Assembly (NCBI RefSeq): GCF_022201045.2
Contig: NC_068561.1
Location: 15,587,001-15,651,000 of the forward strand
DNA: 64,000 bases
Direction of reading: 5' to 3'
Origin: Citrus sinensis
Lineage: Eukaryota; Streptophyta; Magnoliopsida; Sapindales; Rutaceae
Shown piece by piece: positions 13,474 to 26,778 of this stretch. Numbering within the stretch: the first letter of the stretch is position 1; each line of letters begins with the position of its first letter. The notes beneath the pieces were generated by a model, which made no database searches, was not told where the DNA came from, and was given only the letters and a program-made list of their open reading frames with translations. Position numbers and translations under genes: made by a program.

Positions 13474-14264
13474 TAATGATTATCTAACTAATAGTAAATG
13501 TATTGCTAATGCTACCTTCGACTTTAAATACTCATTATCGGGTTTCAAGAGACCAATGAATGACAATTTCTGTCAAAATTTTAAGCTTGACCCAATAAAA
13601 ATAATTTTGCATTTAAAAAATAGAAGCAAGAAAAATGTGTTTACATCCTCGAAGGTGTAACAACTTAGCAAAAAGCACTTAAAAATGACCGTTTAATAAT
13701 GAGATGCCTACGAAACCATTATTTATCAAAGTAACAAAAAATCCTGAAAGTACTTGAAATTAAAAAGTATAGAAATATAAAAGAGTCTCCTACATAAATA
13801 TAGACTCAGTGTTTATTCCATTTTATTATAATCATAAATATGTTAATTATCATTAATTATTATTATTATTATTACTAACAATTTAATAAAAAAATATTAT
13901 TAATTATTGTTAGTAGATTAATTAATTATAATATTTTTTATTATCATTATTAATAATAACAATAATCTATTAAAAAAATATTTATGATTATAATAAAATT
14001 ATAATTATAAATATAATTCATTTAACAATAATTATATTTTTTTAATTAAATGGAGGTTATCTTGAGAATTTAAAATTATGGGGGCGAATTCATACTCCAT
14101 GGTTTTAATAAAATAAAATTGAGTAGAGGGGATTAAACGAAATTTTATATTTCAAAAAGTTTATAATATTCATGAATAAAGTATAAATAATATAGAGTAT
14201 AAGGGGCTAGATGAAATTTCACAGGCGGACCGTAACTTACATTCAACGTAAGTTAGGCGGACCC
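13082..14264. mobile_element. Mutator-like foldback element with 10-bp target duplication
   Basis: Ends are GGATCCGC on the left and GCGGACCC on the right, inside inverted arms of about 330 bp (13082-13415 and 13915-14264). Both arms contain AACTTACGTTGAATGTAAGT and a stretch reading ATGGGGGCGAATTC on the right. TAACTATATA flanks both sides (13072-13081 and 14265-14274), a perfect 10-bp repeat. The 500-bp core holds a (TAA)n run and unrecognised sequence at 13500-13800, but no transposase. Long arms and a 9-11-bp duplication point to a non-autonomous MULE; the superfamily call is inference. Confidence 0.85.
13425..13473. repeat. (TAA)n microsatellite
   Basis: About 16 TAA units within the MULE-like element. 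The poly-isoleucine frame across it is an artefact. Confidence 0.95.
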
Positions 14265-14274
14265 TAACTATATA

Positions 14275-14293
14275 AGTGTATTAAAAAAATGAT

Positions 14294-14326
<33 letters not shown>

Positions 14327-15198
14327 TATCCAAAAATATGATATGCTCAGATTATTGGAAGATCTTCATCCCACCAATGAGCTCTATCATTCATTCTATA
14401 TTCATTTTTTCTGTTTTGTGAATTACTTAATTTGGTTCTGTAATTCAAGGTGGCGTCAACTCAAGATTAAAGTATTTCGAAACAAGAAGAAAATATTAGA
14501 TTGTGTGATTATAAATAAATAAAGTCGTTTGTTTCTTAGAAAGCTGAACTTTGTTGCTCACCTAGCTTACGGAATGGGACTTTATTTTAATTGGTTTATG
14601 GCCCAGTTTTCAAATAAACTCGTGTAAACTACTTAACATTTCAACATCGGATGTGATAAATAAATCGTTTGTTAATATCCCGTTACGTGCCGCACATTAA
14701 TTAAATGGTTTACCAATTCTCTGTGACTGAGTGACTTCATAGCTAGCAGATTTTATTCATATGATATGAATATGAACATTTGAAAAGCAAGTGATCTCCA
14801 TTAGCCCACGCGGCCACGCCCCACAGTAACCAGCCGACCGTTGACCAATTTGTATAGTTTCCGTGCACGTGATCTTATACGATCCTAAAAGGCCTCCTGA
14901 ACAACTCATTATGAGCTAAAATCAAATCAGAAAATCATCCATATATTGTAAAAATTATTTCTAGTTTAACATGTGAATAATGAAAGTATCATGACCATTA
15001 TAGTAAGCAATAATGAAAATACGGAAGAAATCCGAAATTATGTGATTGATATTGTTCCTTTTGGTCATACATTTTTCATATACAATTTGAACTTTCTGGC
15101 CACCTTGAATATAGAAGAGTGGACGTTTATTTCTTAGCATTTAATTGTATTAGGTTAGGAAGTTTAAATATTGAGGCCAAGAGTCTATTGGATGGGGA
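14275..15198. other. Intergenic
   Basis: Starts with a (TG)n(TA)n microsatellite at 14294-14326. The remainder is non-coding with no recognised feature. Confidence 0.5.
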
Positions 15199-15445
15199 GA
15201 CTTATCCTACAAATATATTTAAGTGATTTTATTTACAAGCCAATATGAAAAACAACTCAACAATCAACTTAGGGGCCAAACCTTATTCTATTTATATGCT
15301 TAAGTGACTTTAATTTACAAGTTAATGCGGAAAAAAAATTAGCAATCACACTAGGGATGAAACTCTATCCTACTTATATGCTTAAGCGACTCGTATTTAC
15401 AAGTCTAACATAGAAAACAACTCAACAATCTCCTAGGAGAAATTA
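15199..15445. repeat. Three-copy tandem repeat, period about 81 bp
   Basis: Units start near 15199, 15280 and 15361. Each has the pattern CTTATCCTAC...ATATGCTTAAGTGACT...ATTTACAAG...AAAACAACTCAACAATC, diverged by roughly a fifth. Copies 2 and 3 share TTATATGCTTAAG exactly. There is no coding frame. Confidence 0.75.
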
Positions 15446-17644
15446 CATGTATATATATTTGGCCACTACAACTAAATTAATAAGAACTTTTAGTTATCTT
15501 CGTAGCCAAATCAAATCTGCATATATTTCGTTACTGCCCGATTCTCATTAGATCTTACACATGAGGAGTATGTATTAAATTTGATTAACATACTTATCTT
15601 CTATCATTGCCTAATACTTTAATTAAGCTTTTGCATCCAACAATTTTCCTAATATAACGAATCAATAACTCATAATAAACTAAAAAATCTATGAAATGAA
15701 AACTATGTTTTAATCTAGTGGTTGAGCAGGTGATCAGCGACGGACCACGTGGCTTTAGTTGGGAGAGCTGTGCGATCCACGCGATCCACCTTCACCATAT
15801 CGCTTCTCATTTTAATATAATTGGATATATGCCAGTTGGGTCATTGGAGTAAGAAATCAGAGTTCCCAGTTCCCACTGGACATACACATTCCATTACTAA
15901 GTAAATAATCTTGGACGCTAACGCAAGCGACCGACTTTCATCAATCTGGATAATATATCTGTAGTCGTCAGTATTCACCTAACGAACAATACAAGTTCAA
16001 AACGTTTTCTCTTAACCTAATAAAATCATTATTCCTATAATAATAAAAACGATGATAGGTTGAGCTGTGTGGAAAAAAGAACAACAATAATGACCTTGAA
16101 TAAGACTTTGTTAGCAAATTAAAATAACATAATCATGAAGATATCAAATCACCGAAAGCTTTCATCATAGAAGCAATGGTTTAATTTGCTTGTGAACAGT
16201 ATTCTTGATTTCTCATGATAATTTTAATTGGTCAAAAGCTGAATGATTAGGTTTGTGATTGGTTCATTTTGCGGGGCCCCGCTCGTAAACTAATGCGGTT
16301 GTATACATATCATGCCAGCCCCAAGTTATTTTTTTTTTCTAACGTTTCTTCTAAGAACGTGAGGTAAAGTTAATGATATTAAATTTCAAATGACTTTTCT
16401 TTTGGAATAGTAGTGAAGGAACCTTTTGATATTGGACTTGAGTAAAAATTTGGGTGATTGGCTTCTTTAATACATCTGTATAAGATTAAAGATTAATTCA
16501 TTAACAGGTGATTATCATGGATTTTCAAAAATTTTCTAATTAATTTGACTATAGGTGATTGTAACTAGCTATGTCCTCATCTGATTTTTGGTCAAGAAAA
16601 ATTGGTCATATACAAATGTTATCCGCGGATTGAGGGGTTTATTATAGGGAGTGGGAGATTAGCATACTTGAACTAATTAAGGTATGATTACAGGATCAAT
16701 TCAATTTTGACAATGTGGGTCATTATGATAAGTTAAGCTGATCAGAAATGACTTCTATTATAGATTTTCGTTTGCTTAATGTAGACTTTCTAATAGAATT
16801 CTGGCACTGCATGCCAACTTGCCACCAAAAAGTAACATCTGCGACTATAAATATAACTATTATTGTGCTAGATGAATTTAGCTATAAATATAACTATTAT
16901 TGTGATAGATGAATTTAGCTGATACAATTAATTATGGTGCACATTCTTTTACAAAAAGTATATGGACCTATCTCATACTTAAAAGTTGGTTAAAAAATTA
17001 AAGAATTATTTCAATCTTATATTCTTAGCCTAAAATCTATTATTAGCCGGCTTGAGATTTGAAAATTTTTTGCCGAAGGATCAACATATATGTGGGTGCG
17101 CGACTATGACAAATTAATTATGCAATTTTTTGTAGTTATTTTCTAAGTTGTAGTGAATGAAACTATGGAAATAAGTGAGAAGTAAATTCCAATTCCGCTG
17201 TTGTGTTTCCAGGGAAAATTAAAGTAAACGCTTGTAGGAAAACCCCAAAAAAAGAAGTAATTCTGGCATTTGCATCATTTTCGTAATTAAACACTTCAAA
17301 AAAAGAGCTTGCTTGCTTTAAGAACCAAATTTTATGACTTTTGTATTATTGATGAAGACTTTGATGGCCAAACCTAAACCGTTAGATAAAGAAACTTCTG
17401 CCACCACATTAAATGGGTGCCCTCGAATATTAATCCTTATTAAAAAACCCATATTGTCGCCTTCAATTAACTAAGTTATCACGCAATAACTGAGTCAAAT
17501 ATATACAAGTTTGCCAAGAAGCTAGCCTGTCTATAATTTATTCAATATAGATATAGCAGTTGAAATTTCACATTAGAAAGAAATATTTTATTTAATAAAA
17601 ATAAATTAAGGGCGCGTCCCTGGAAGAACCATGAGTTGATTCCT
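15446..17644. other. Upstream region of laccase 2
   Basis: Non-coding, 2.2 kb. Contains the shared laccase upstream block at 15968-16035 and a two-copy 37-bp tandem repeat at 16845-16918. No gene seen. Confidence 0.5.
16845..16918. repeat. 37-bp tandem duplication
   Basis: Two units (16845-16881 and 16882-16918) starting CTATAAATATAACTATTATT; they differ at one base (GTGCTAG versus GTGATAG). Confidence 0.9.
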
Positions 17645-17652
17645 TATTTAAA
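17645..17652 (+). promoter_or_regulatory. TATA box of laccase 2
   Basis: TATTTAAA followed by GAGAGCTC, 130 bp before the ATG; same context as in laccases 1 and 3. Confidence 0.65.
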
Positions 17653-17781
17653 GAGAGCTCGCAAATCTCATTGCATAGGATCACAGAGCCTTCTAATTTC
17701 TTCATTTGCATAGCCATAGGCTCCTATATACTTCTCTTCATTCCTTTTGAGCTCTATAGCTAGCATTAATTAATTCAACAT

Positions 17782-20539
17782 ATGGCGCATTCTACGCTTT
17801 TGCTAGCATGCGCTTTAGTTGTCTTAGCTTCTTCTACATTGGCTTCTGCCGCAATCGTCGAGCACACATTCCATGTATTATTTTCACTTAATTTTTTGTA
17901 CAGTGAGTGCATGCATGCATGCAACATAAAACAAACACTTATTTTCTATAATACGTGACCAATTTACTCTTGTAGGTTAATAATAACGGTCGTTATTTTT
18001 GTCAATAGGTGAAAAACTTGACGATTGGGCGGCTGTGCAGACAGCAAACGATAACGGCAGTTAACGGAAGCCTCCCCGGTCCAACGATACGCGTTCACGA
18101 GGGTGACACTCTGATTGTTCATGTTTTCAACAAGTCACCTTATAACCTCACTATCCACTGGTAAATTTAATGAATCTAATCCCTCATTAGATATTAAGCA
18201 TTAGCAATATTTACATATATTACTCGGTTTTCCAAAGTAGTTTTTGACTTTGAGAATAAATTAATTTAGTAAATTTTTTCATTGCAAATACATTATTAGT
18301 TCCAGTTGTTTTCTCATGATCAAGCAACAAAATTGATTATTATTTTTGACTAATTCCGAGCTGATCACGTCTTATGTTTTCCAAATAAAAATTAAATTTC
18401 TACTGCAGTTAGTTTTTACTTCAATTTTAATCCAGTAGAGCTCCAACCAAGACTTCAATAATAATCTTGCACATATTTTCTATGAATAAAAGACTAAAAG
18501 ATGTAATCAATAATAAGCTTTTTTTTTTTCATCCAATACAGAATTAATTAATCAAACATATGTACAATTCATAGAGCCCAACCAAATATTGAACAATTTA
18601 TACTTATGTTATTATTAGTACCAGTAATTATCGTTATCATATTCATCATCTTCGAATCTTAATTGTTTTATGATGCTTTCATCCGAGCATTAATGAAAAT
18701 TTCCATGTAGGCATGGAATATTTCAGTTACTAAGCGCCTGGGCAGATGGACCAAGCATGATAACTCAATGTCCAATAACACCTGGAAATAGCTACACTTA
18801 CAAATTTAGAATCGTCAATCAAGAAGGAACCCTTTGGTGGCATGCTCACTTCTCAATGCTACGTGCCACTGTCCATGGAGCTCTTATCATCCGCCCTAGA
18901 TCTGGTCACAAGTATCCATTTCCTAAACCCGATAAAGAAGTTCCCATTATACTCGGTATATGCATATATATATAATAATAATTAAATTTTTTTCACTACT
19001 ATAGGCTTGTACGAGAGCATTGAAATTTAATTTGATGATAACTAATAGACACCTAAACCTAATTGCAGGAGAGTGGTGGAATGCTGATATTATTGATGTT
19101 GCAAACCAAGCGCAAGCTACCGGTGGAGGTCCTAATACTTCCGATGCTTACACCATCAATGGAAGGCCTGGAGACCTCTATCCCTGCTCTCAAAATCGTA
19201 TGTGTGTGTGTGTGTATTACAAACGTTAATTAATTGAAAAGTATCATAAGTTTACGTATTCAAGTTAATTATTAGTAATGTTCCATTCTGTGTTATTAAA
19301 TAATAACATTAAGTATTTGTTTGTCAGAAACCTACACGCTCGAAGTGGAGAAAGGGAAGACCTATCTCCTACGTATCATCAACGCTGCACTCAATAACCA
19401 GCTCTTCTTCAAGATTGCCAATCACAACTTTACAGTTGTCGCCGTTGACGCTTGCTACACCGAGCCCTACGTCACCGACGTGGTCGTGATCGCCCCCGGC
19501 CAGACTACGGACGTTTTGCTGAAAGCCGACCAGCCAGTGGGCTCTTATTATATGGCTGCAAGAGCATACGCTAGTGCACCACAAATACCGTTCGATAACA
19601 CCACCACGAGAGGCATCGTCGTCTATGATGGTGCCACGACGGCTAATCCCCTAATGCCGGTCCTGCCAGCTTTTAACGACAACCCTACGGCTCACAGGTT
19701 TTACAGTAATTTGACTGGATTAAAGGATGGACCTCAATGGGTCCCAGTGCCACTTCAGGTGGATGAACCTATGTTCGTTACCGTAGGATTAGGGCTTGAT
19801 CGTTGTCCAGCAAATGCCACGTGTCAAGGCCTAAACGGGCAAAGAAACTCCGCTAGCATGAACAATCATTCATTCCAGGCGCCGACAAGCTTGTCTTTGC
19901 TACAAGCATTCTTCTTCAACGTGGGTGGAATCTTCACTCCCGATTTCCCCGACAACCCTCCGTTAATATTTGACTTCACAAACACTGCCCTCAGCAACGA
20001 CTCGTCGCTGCTGTTCGCTCCGAAGAGAACGAGCGTCAAGACGTTGAAGTTCAATTCGACGGTGGAGATGATCCTGCAAAACACGGCGCTGGTCGTGCTG
20101 GAGAATCACCCCATGCACGTTCATGGCTTTGACTTTCACGTGCTGGCTCAAGGCTTTGGAAATTTTGACGCTGCAAGGGACAGGCAAAAGTTCAATCTTG
20201 TCAATCCACAAAGGCGTAACACCATTGCCGTTCCCGTCGGTGGATGGGCCGTTATCCGATTCCGAGCAAACAATCCTGGTAATTTGTTAGGAACTTTTTT
20301 GGAAATTTTTATTAAGCACGCATGCGTGAAAATGATGCATCAACTAATGTTTGAATAAGTTTCAAAGTCAACTTATTTGTTTATTTTCTTTGATTTTTTA
20401 ATTTTCAGGTGTATGGTTCATGCACTGCCATCTGGACGTGCACTTGCCGTGGGGGCTGGCCACGGCTTTTGTTGTTGAAAATGGACCGACTCCGTCGACT
20501 AGGTTGCCGCCGCCACCGGCTGATCTTCCCCAGTGTTAG
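17782..20539 (+). CDS. Laccase 2 (LAC7/LAC14/LAC15-like multicopper oxidase)
   Basis: Second tandem laccase with the same exon plan: 17782-17874, 18009-18160, 18711-18955, 19069-19197, 19328-20278, 20409-20539, giving 566 aa. The signal peptide is nearly identical to laccase 1 ([18 protein letters not shown]). Copper motifs: HWHG across exons 2/3, WWHAH, HPMHVHG and [11 protein letters not shown] followed by Leu; C-terminus [10 protein letters not shown]. All frames are open and splice sites canonical, so it looks functional. It has Cys where the paralogues have Gly or Ser (VDACYT in exon 5), an extra cysteine beyond the usual set. The long open frame of exon 5 reads on into intron 5, but the GT at 20279 joins exon 6 in phase. 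It is probably secreted to the wall or apoplast; its substrate is unknown. Confidence 0.95.
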
Positions 20540-22499
20540 AACTTAATTAATTGTTGCCGGCTTGTTTTCTCAAATCATTGCTTGCGTTCATTGTTAATTT
20601 TTTTTAATTATATTTCCGGTTTCATGCGAATTGATTTGTTGTGAATTTGTGATGTAATAAATTAATAATGATGGTAACTAGTGTGTTATTGCTGTCAAGT
20701 CGCCTTGACAAGTGTAAAATAATATTGATCGAAACAAAAAATCAATGGTTAGATTGTTATCATCTTAATTATTGATGATGAATAAAAATTGATTGACTCA
20801 ATTTTTGTTAATCAATTATTATTTTTAAATTATGTTAATTGTATTATTTTTTTTATATTTTAAATACCTGTATAAATTGAGACTCTGTGCTCATGAATTA
20901 GTAAAAATAAATTTATTTTCTTTACATTATTTCTGAAGAGTTCTAAAAAATAATGTAACTCAACATGCCTATTCTTCAATCGCGTACTTTTTAACATTGA
21001 CGAAAGTGGCAACCTCGTTATATTGAAACTGAAAAGGAATTACCTGCCGGCTGGTAGTCTAATCTGAAAATCAGTATATTATAAATTAAGCTAAAATAAT
21101 AGGTATTAACTAAATCTTTGAATACACGAAATATACAAGAGATCGAAAACATTAAGGACTTGCGATGACTCGTTCAAATTACGCATCATGCAAATAAATG
21201 GGAATTGGTCACCGATCTTTTTTAAGTCAAAATAAAATTTAGAAAATTTTAAATATAAAAAAAATAAGATATGTATGTATCAGCTTCATTTGAATCAATT
21301 GGAGTCGGCTTAAACTGATTTGATCCAGTTTGGTGACATATAACTTACAAACAAATTCAAATGACATTGGTTACGATGACTGTGCTAGATGTCCCGATGA
21401 TGAAAATAGAATTTGATGTTTTAATTTGTTAAATAATTAATACGTTTGTTTGATTGTTACCGTCAATTATTACAGTTCGATACCTTCAAATACCATTCCA
21501 ATATATAGCGATTTGCTCTCATTCTATATTCAAATAATCATACACTATTTCTATTTTATGTGCGAACTAATTGTTAAGATTACTTCTTAATCATTGGATG
21601 TGAAATTTGCAGATAGGTTTTTGGCATGCAGAAGAATCGAGGCAGTAATTCCCCCTAACTGGGTGTTTTTGGCGTGCAAAATTAGGGTTGGCAATATGAT
21701 GTGATGAGATGGATTTACCAATCTCAGTCTTATTCCGCATATGAAAGATAAGAAAAAAAATGTCATTCCCGTCTTTTTAATCTTTTTAGGACAAAAATTT
21801 GTCTAAATGTCATCCCGTTAAATATCTCATCTCATTTCATTATCTTAAACAGTCTTAAATGTAGATAAATAAATTTTGACATTTTTTTTTCTGATCATCA
21901 TAATTCAATATAGCAAAAGTCTTGAATAAATACAAAATAGAATAACCAAATAATAGTTTTATTTTGGATATATGTATATTCGAATACAATTTTATACTAA
22001 CATTTTTTAATTGTCTGTTTGCTTCGATTGCATATTAATATTAAGACTTACGCTTATGCTTCAAAATCTATACATTTGGACAGTAACCAATTTATATTTT
22101 GACCATAAAAAAAAAGAAAAAATTAATTTTAATTGTGGGTTTTGGCTAACACTTCACTTTCTAATTATATTACTTTTATTATTTAATCTTAGCCTTTTGT
22201 TTTCAACTTTGAACATCACTTAAGTTAAAATTATAAAATAATTAAAAAATTAGAGTAGTTTTAAAATTATTTTATTAATGGGATATACAAAATATGACGA
22301 GATTTTATAATTAATCCACCTCCCGTCCCATAAATAAAAGTAGGACTTATTTTTTATTCTTATTCCATCCCACTTTAATTTAGGATGTAAAAACATGTCC
22401 ATATCTCATCTCAAACGAAACAAAATCTCGTAGGATCCCATCGCAACAGAAAAAATTGTGACCCAAGAAGGCTACATTGCCTTGCACTGTACTAATTAA
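20540..22499. other. Intergenic downstream of laccase 2
   Basis: No gene. At 21684-22446 the ends look weakly inverted (GGGTTGGCAATATGAT against GTTGCGATGGGATCC), possibly a degraded transposon; not asserted. Confidence 0.4.
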
Positions 22500-23370
22500 T
22501 GCTGCGTTTACTTTTTGGATTGGAGTGAGAATCCTGAGGAGTGGGAATCCTTGGATTAGGAGTGTGGAATGAGAGTGAGAGTAGGTTGTTTACTTACACT
22601 AGAATGGAAGCATGGAATAGAGATCAGAATCCAATTTATGTATTTACTTTGTCTTGGATTGGGAGTAAATAGTTTCAAATTACAATTTTATCCTTATTTA
22701 AAGAATTATAGTTTTTAATTACAAAACTAATAAAAAATATATTTAATGAATAATATTTATTTTATTATATTTATAAATTTATTATAATTATTAATATTCT
22801 TAATTATGAACAATAAATTATTAATTTTAATATAAAATGAAACCTTATTTTATTTTATTTAATATAATTATATTAAATTTATTATTATATAAAATAATAA
22901 TATAATATTATTTAGTACAAAATTAATATTTTCGTAGAATAAACTATTTATTATTATTAATATTAAATAAATATAGTACTATTATTTTTAAAATAAATAT
23001 AATAATATTATATTTATTAATTCTCTATTAATGTAATAGTATTATTTTAAAATAATTTTAACTTAGAATCAATGTAAATTATTATTTAGTTAAATATAAT
23101 ATTATTATTCAAATAAATATTATTTATTTTATTTTATTAATTATAAAATATTAAATTAAATTAAATTAAATTAAAGGGTAAAAAGGGGAGAGGTGGGAGT
23201 GGATTCCCACTCCCACCTCCCCCAATGGGAGTCCCACTCCCACTCCCCACTCCAAAAATGAGTGGGGCCCACGGAATGGGATTCCCAATCCGTGGCCATT
23301 TTAAGCAAGTAAACGCTGGAGTGGGAGGAATCCATACTCCTCACTCCCACTCCAGCAAGTAAACACAACC
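22500..23370. mobile_element. TIR element, possibly PIF/Harbinger-type MITE
   Basis: The left end is TGCTGCGTTTACTT; the right end read inward is GGTTGTGTTTACTT. TAA occurs at both borders (22497-22499 and 23371-23373), as for 3-bp Harbinger duplications. Next to the ends, GGAGTGAGAATCC and GGAGTGGGAGTGAGG also pair. The middle is very AT-rich. Near the right end CCCACTCC recurs several times around 23195-23250 and 23340. No transposase is present. Confidence 0.6.
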
Positions 23371-24905
23371 TAAGTGTAACCTAGGACATCATTGGTCTTG
23401 CTAGGTCTGAATAACTTTTTTTTTTTTTTGAGGAATAATTGGGCCTTGCAATTTTATTGGAAAAAAAGAAATAGAAAAGCAGAGAAAGAAATAGGCCTAG
23501 TTGTTGGGGTTGAATAAAATAATTAATATATAAATAAAAATTGAACATTTAATTTTACACAAAATTTTTACTAATAATTTTAACAGAGCATACGATGCAA
23601 TTGTAGTTATATCGAAATAAAATAAAATAAGAAAATTGACATTTAATTACGTCAATTCTTCTGAAGATTGTGAGTCCACGGTCTCTACCCTCGGCGGGCC
23701 ATTGGGCTATTATTGCTAAAGTGAACTTGGCTGCTTTTGGTCTAATTAAAGTGGAATTTAACTAGCGACATTCCATCAATTAATTCACTCTGGGAAATTG
23801 AATTGGATATATTTGAATAATGTGTGAATGTGCAATAATGGTTAATAGGGCTGCGTGTATTCAGGACAGAAATATAGAAAAACCCAAAAGAGGCCCGAAA
23901 CAACTTGGGCTTACATCAAGCCCGCCCACTAATCACTTACGCGGACCTGATTTGAAAATTTCTCGAACTCTTTTCGACGCGTACCTTGTTTTTTTCTTAT
24001 TATTTTTGGAAGGAATACGAAAATTTTTGCAAATCAATCTTTTAAAAGATAAAAGGGGAGGGAAGTTGCAAATCAATCTTTTAACTCTTCATATAATTTA
24101 TTAAGTAAGAATTTAAATTATAATACGACGTTTCAATAATCTTGTATACATCTTTGTTTTGAACAGAAATTAGGATCATTTTAGATCTCCTATTGATTAG
24201 ATCTGATTTGAAACTATGACTAAATTTCAATAACTTATTTTTTTAATTAAATACAAATCACAATACTGTATCTTACTTTAAATTATAATATTGCTCATAC
24301 TTTAGGAAAATTCTTAATGGAGCGGGGTAGCATAAGTAGAATTGATGGGCTAGGAACTAGATATCATTCTAGTATTAAACCAAACTAATGCGATTAGTTT
24401 ACGTTCCAATCGAAGTATGATTAGATCTCGTTCAAATCCAAACGAATTAATAAGATGTTTCTAATAATGCGTTAAGTGAGATTAGATGACGCTCTAATTC
24501 AAACAACTCTAAAAATGAGATTTTGATAAATAATTCCAATGAGAATTAAAGAGGAGTTTTTGAATAATTGAAGCTGAAGTTATGAAAAAAATAACAAAAC
24601 CTCTCCATTTATAATAGAGTAAACATATTTCCCTAAGTTAACTTTGAAAGGAAAAGTAAATCACAATTAAAATTGAAATAAAGACTAAAATATAAACCAC
24701 AATAGACTCTAATTAAAATAGAAAATCTTAAAATAATATAAATTCTAGAATTTAAAGTAACGTCCTATATTAATTCTAGAATATATTAGAATTATCACAT
24801 CAACTCTATAACAAACAAATAATGTTATTTCATGTGTTCATTTATTTTTAAAAAATCAACATGCAAGTGGTAAGTATATTAAATTCAATTATGAAATTCT
24901 AAGTG
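23371..24905. other. Intergenic
   Basis: No recognisable gene. A 94-codon frame at 23820 has no known motif and looks like chance. No promoter or RNA signal was identified. Confidence 0.45.
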
Positions 24906-25987
24906 TGCAACCCAAGAGGGGGGGTGGGGGGTGAATTGAGTTTCTAAAACTTAAAGCAAATATACCACACAATAATATAAACTAATGCCTTAATGAAACC
25001 AATAACAATAAATTTAACAATGCACAAAATTAAAAGGATAAGGGAAGAGAAATCAAACACAAAATTTGTTACGTGGTTCGGCCAACCATGCCTACGTCCA
25101 CACCTCCAAGCTCACCGAACTTGAGAATTTCACTATCCCAGCCTCCAAGGTTCAAAAACTTTTACAATTGACATCACATGTGTCACAATCAACCTTTACA
25201 ACAAGATATTATCCCCAAGATATTATCCCAAATCTCTTAACTCATGTATTTCCCACACGCACACTTTCTCAAATATAAGATTTTCCTCGCACACAATCTA
25301 TGTGTTTATAGATATATGCCTAAGATCTGATTTAAAGAATGAACGAACAAATTAAAGCTCAAGAAATATTGTATTCTCAATAATATGCTCTTTGATATTT
25401 GTTAGATTCACTTTGATTTGGATCTAATGCAGCCTTTTTATAGTTGGAGCTGAAAGCTAGCCGTTATTGACTTTCTGCACAAAGTCGGATCGTCGTTAAG
25501 CCTTATCGAATCGTTGTTTTGACTTGAGCAAGTTACCGTTGTGCTATAATTTCAAATTGTCGGATCACCATGTTCTAGATTTCGGATCGCCGTTAGTTTC
25601 CAGAAAGTAAATTCCAATTATGTTCGATGTCGATTAGTCGTTATCTCCTAAACAGTTAGCCGTTTGCTACAATGACATTATTTTCTAAAATTATTATTTT
25701 GTCCTAAAACTTTCTATAATTATATTATGTCCCAAATCTTCATAAAACTTTACAAATAAGTCAATTTCTAGAGTTTCGAAATAATATTTGTTGATTTCAA
25801 AGTTCTCAAAACTTTTTCAATTTAAACCATTAACTTGAAAATAACCAATTTCATAAAATCATTTTTCCATTAAGTATAAAACCTTTATATTATGAAAATA
25901 ATGATTCATTTAAAATGTATGAAAAATAATTTGAGTTTTTAAAAACTTAATCATTCTTAAATTTGTTTGCTTTCATTAAAATCAACA
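24906..25987 (-). mobile_element. LTR (solo or truncated), family A, minus orientation
   Basis: On the minus strand it starts TGTTGATTTTAATGA and ends CTCTTGGGTTGCA. It contains the block TACGTGGTTCGGC...GCCTACGTCCAC common in plant LTRs. A second copy in opposite orientation lies at 41178-42338. No retroelement coding sequence or primer-binding site adjoins it and no 5-bp target repeat was found, so a solo LTR or a truncated end are both possible. Confidence 0.7.
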
Positions 25988-26088
25988 TTATAGATACATA
26001 AATATTAACAAACTATACATGTCACGTATAGAATAATTGATTGTATTAACTTTTATGTACCATAGACTTTCTCTTATTATTGTTAGAT

Positions 26089-26778
26089 GGGAAAATATCC
26101 ACCGTCCACCTATTTTTTACACCCTTTTTCAAAAATACACAATTCCTTCATTTTTTAGCTGGAATCCACCTAAAGTTACATTTTTTTTCACTTTTCCACT
26201 TCCGTTTGGAATCCGTTAAGAAAACTAACGGAAACTTAATAAAATGACCATTTTACCCCCAAAACGAAAATTACAATTTCACCTTAAAAAATACCAAAAA
26301 TAATAAGATTTAATGATGAATATCATTATTGGTACTTTAATGAAGTACAAAAAAATCTTAACTACTAGAGATTATAACTCAATTAATAATAAAATTCTAC
26401 TTATCTTAAATTCAATTGATGATTTGTGAGATTGGGCTATTTTTAATACTACTGTTATAATTTAGCATTCTAATTACAGATATATTTAAAAAAAAACATG
26501 CATTTGATGGTTATGGAATTAATTTATTTATTGACCGATGGGGAAAATAATTAGATTAATCTAATTATTTTTTGTAATTTTTAAGGTGAAATTGTAATTT
26601 TCGTTTTGGGGGTAAAATGGTCATTTTTTAAAGTTTCCGTTAGTTTTCTTAACGGATTCCAAACGGAAGTGGAAAAGTGAAAAAAAATGTAACTGTTGGT
26701 GGATTCCAGCCAAAAAATGAAGGAATTGTGTATTTTTGAAAAAGGTGTAAAAAATAGGTGGACGGTGGATATTTTCCC
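26089..26778. mobile_element. Mutator-type MITE with perfect 9-bp target duplication
   Basis: The ends GGGAAAATATCCACCGTCCA are exact inverted repeats in arms of about 200 bp (26089-26290 and 26580-26778) that are nearly identical. Flanking direct repeats TTGTTAGAT at 26080-26088 and 26779-26787 match perfectly. The core of about 290 bp is AT-rich without coding. Nine-base duplications and long arms fit MULE MITEs. High arm identity suggests a fairly recent insertion. Confidence 0.92.

Noticed and set aside
20279..20358. Extension of laccase 2 exon 5 to a stop in intron 5
   Set aside because: Reading through would lose the essential HCH copper motif; the GT at 20279 joins exon 6 in phase.
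21684..22446. Possible hAT-like element downstream of laccase 2
   Set aside because: Ends are only weakly inverted and no target duplication is visible.
23820..24104. 94-codon open frame
   Set aside because: No motif, no promoter signal and intergenic composition.
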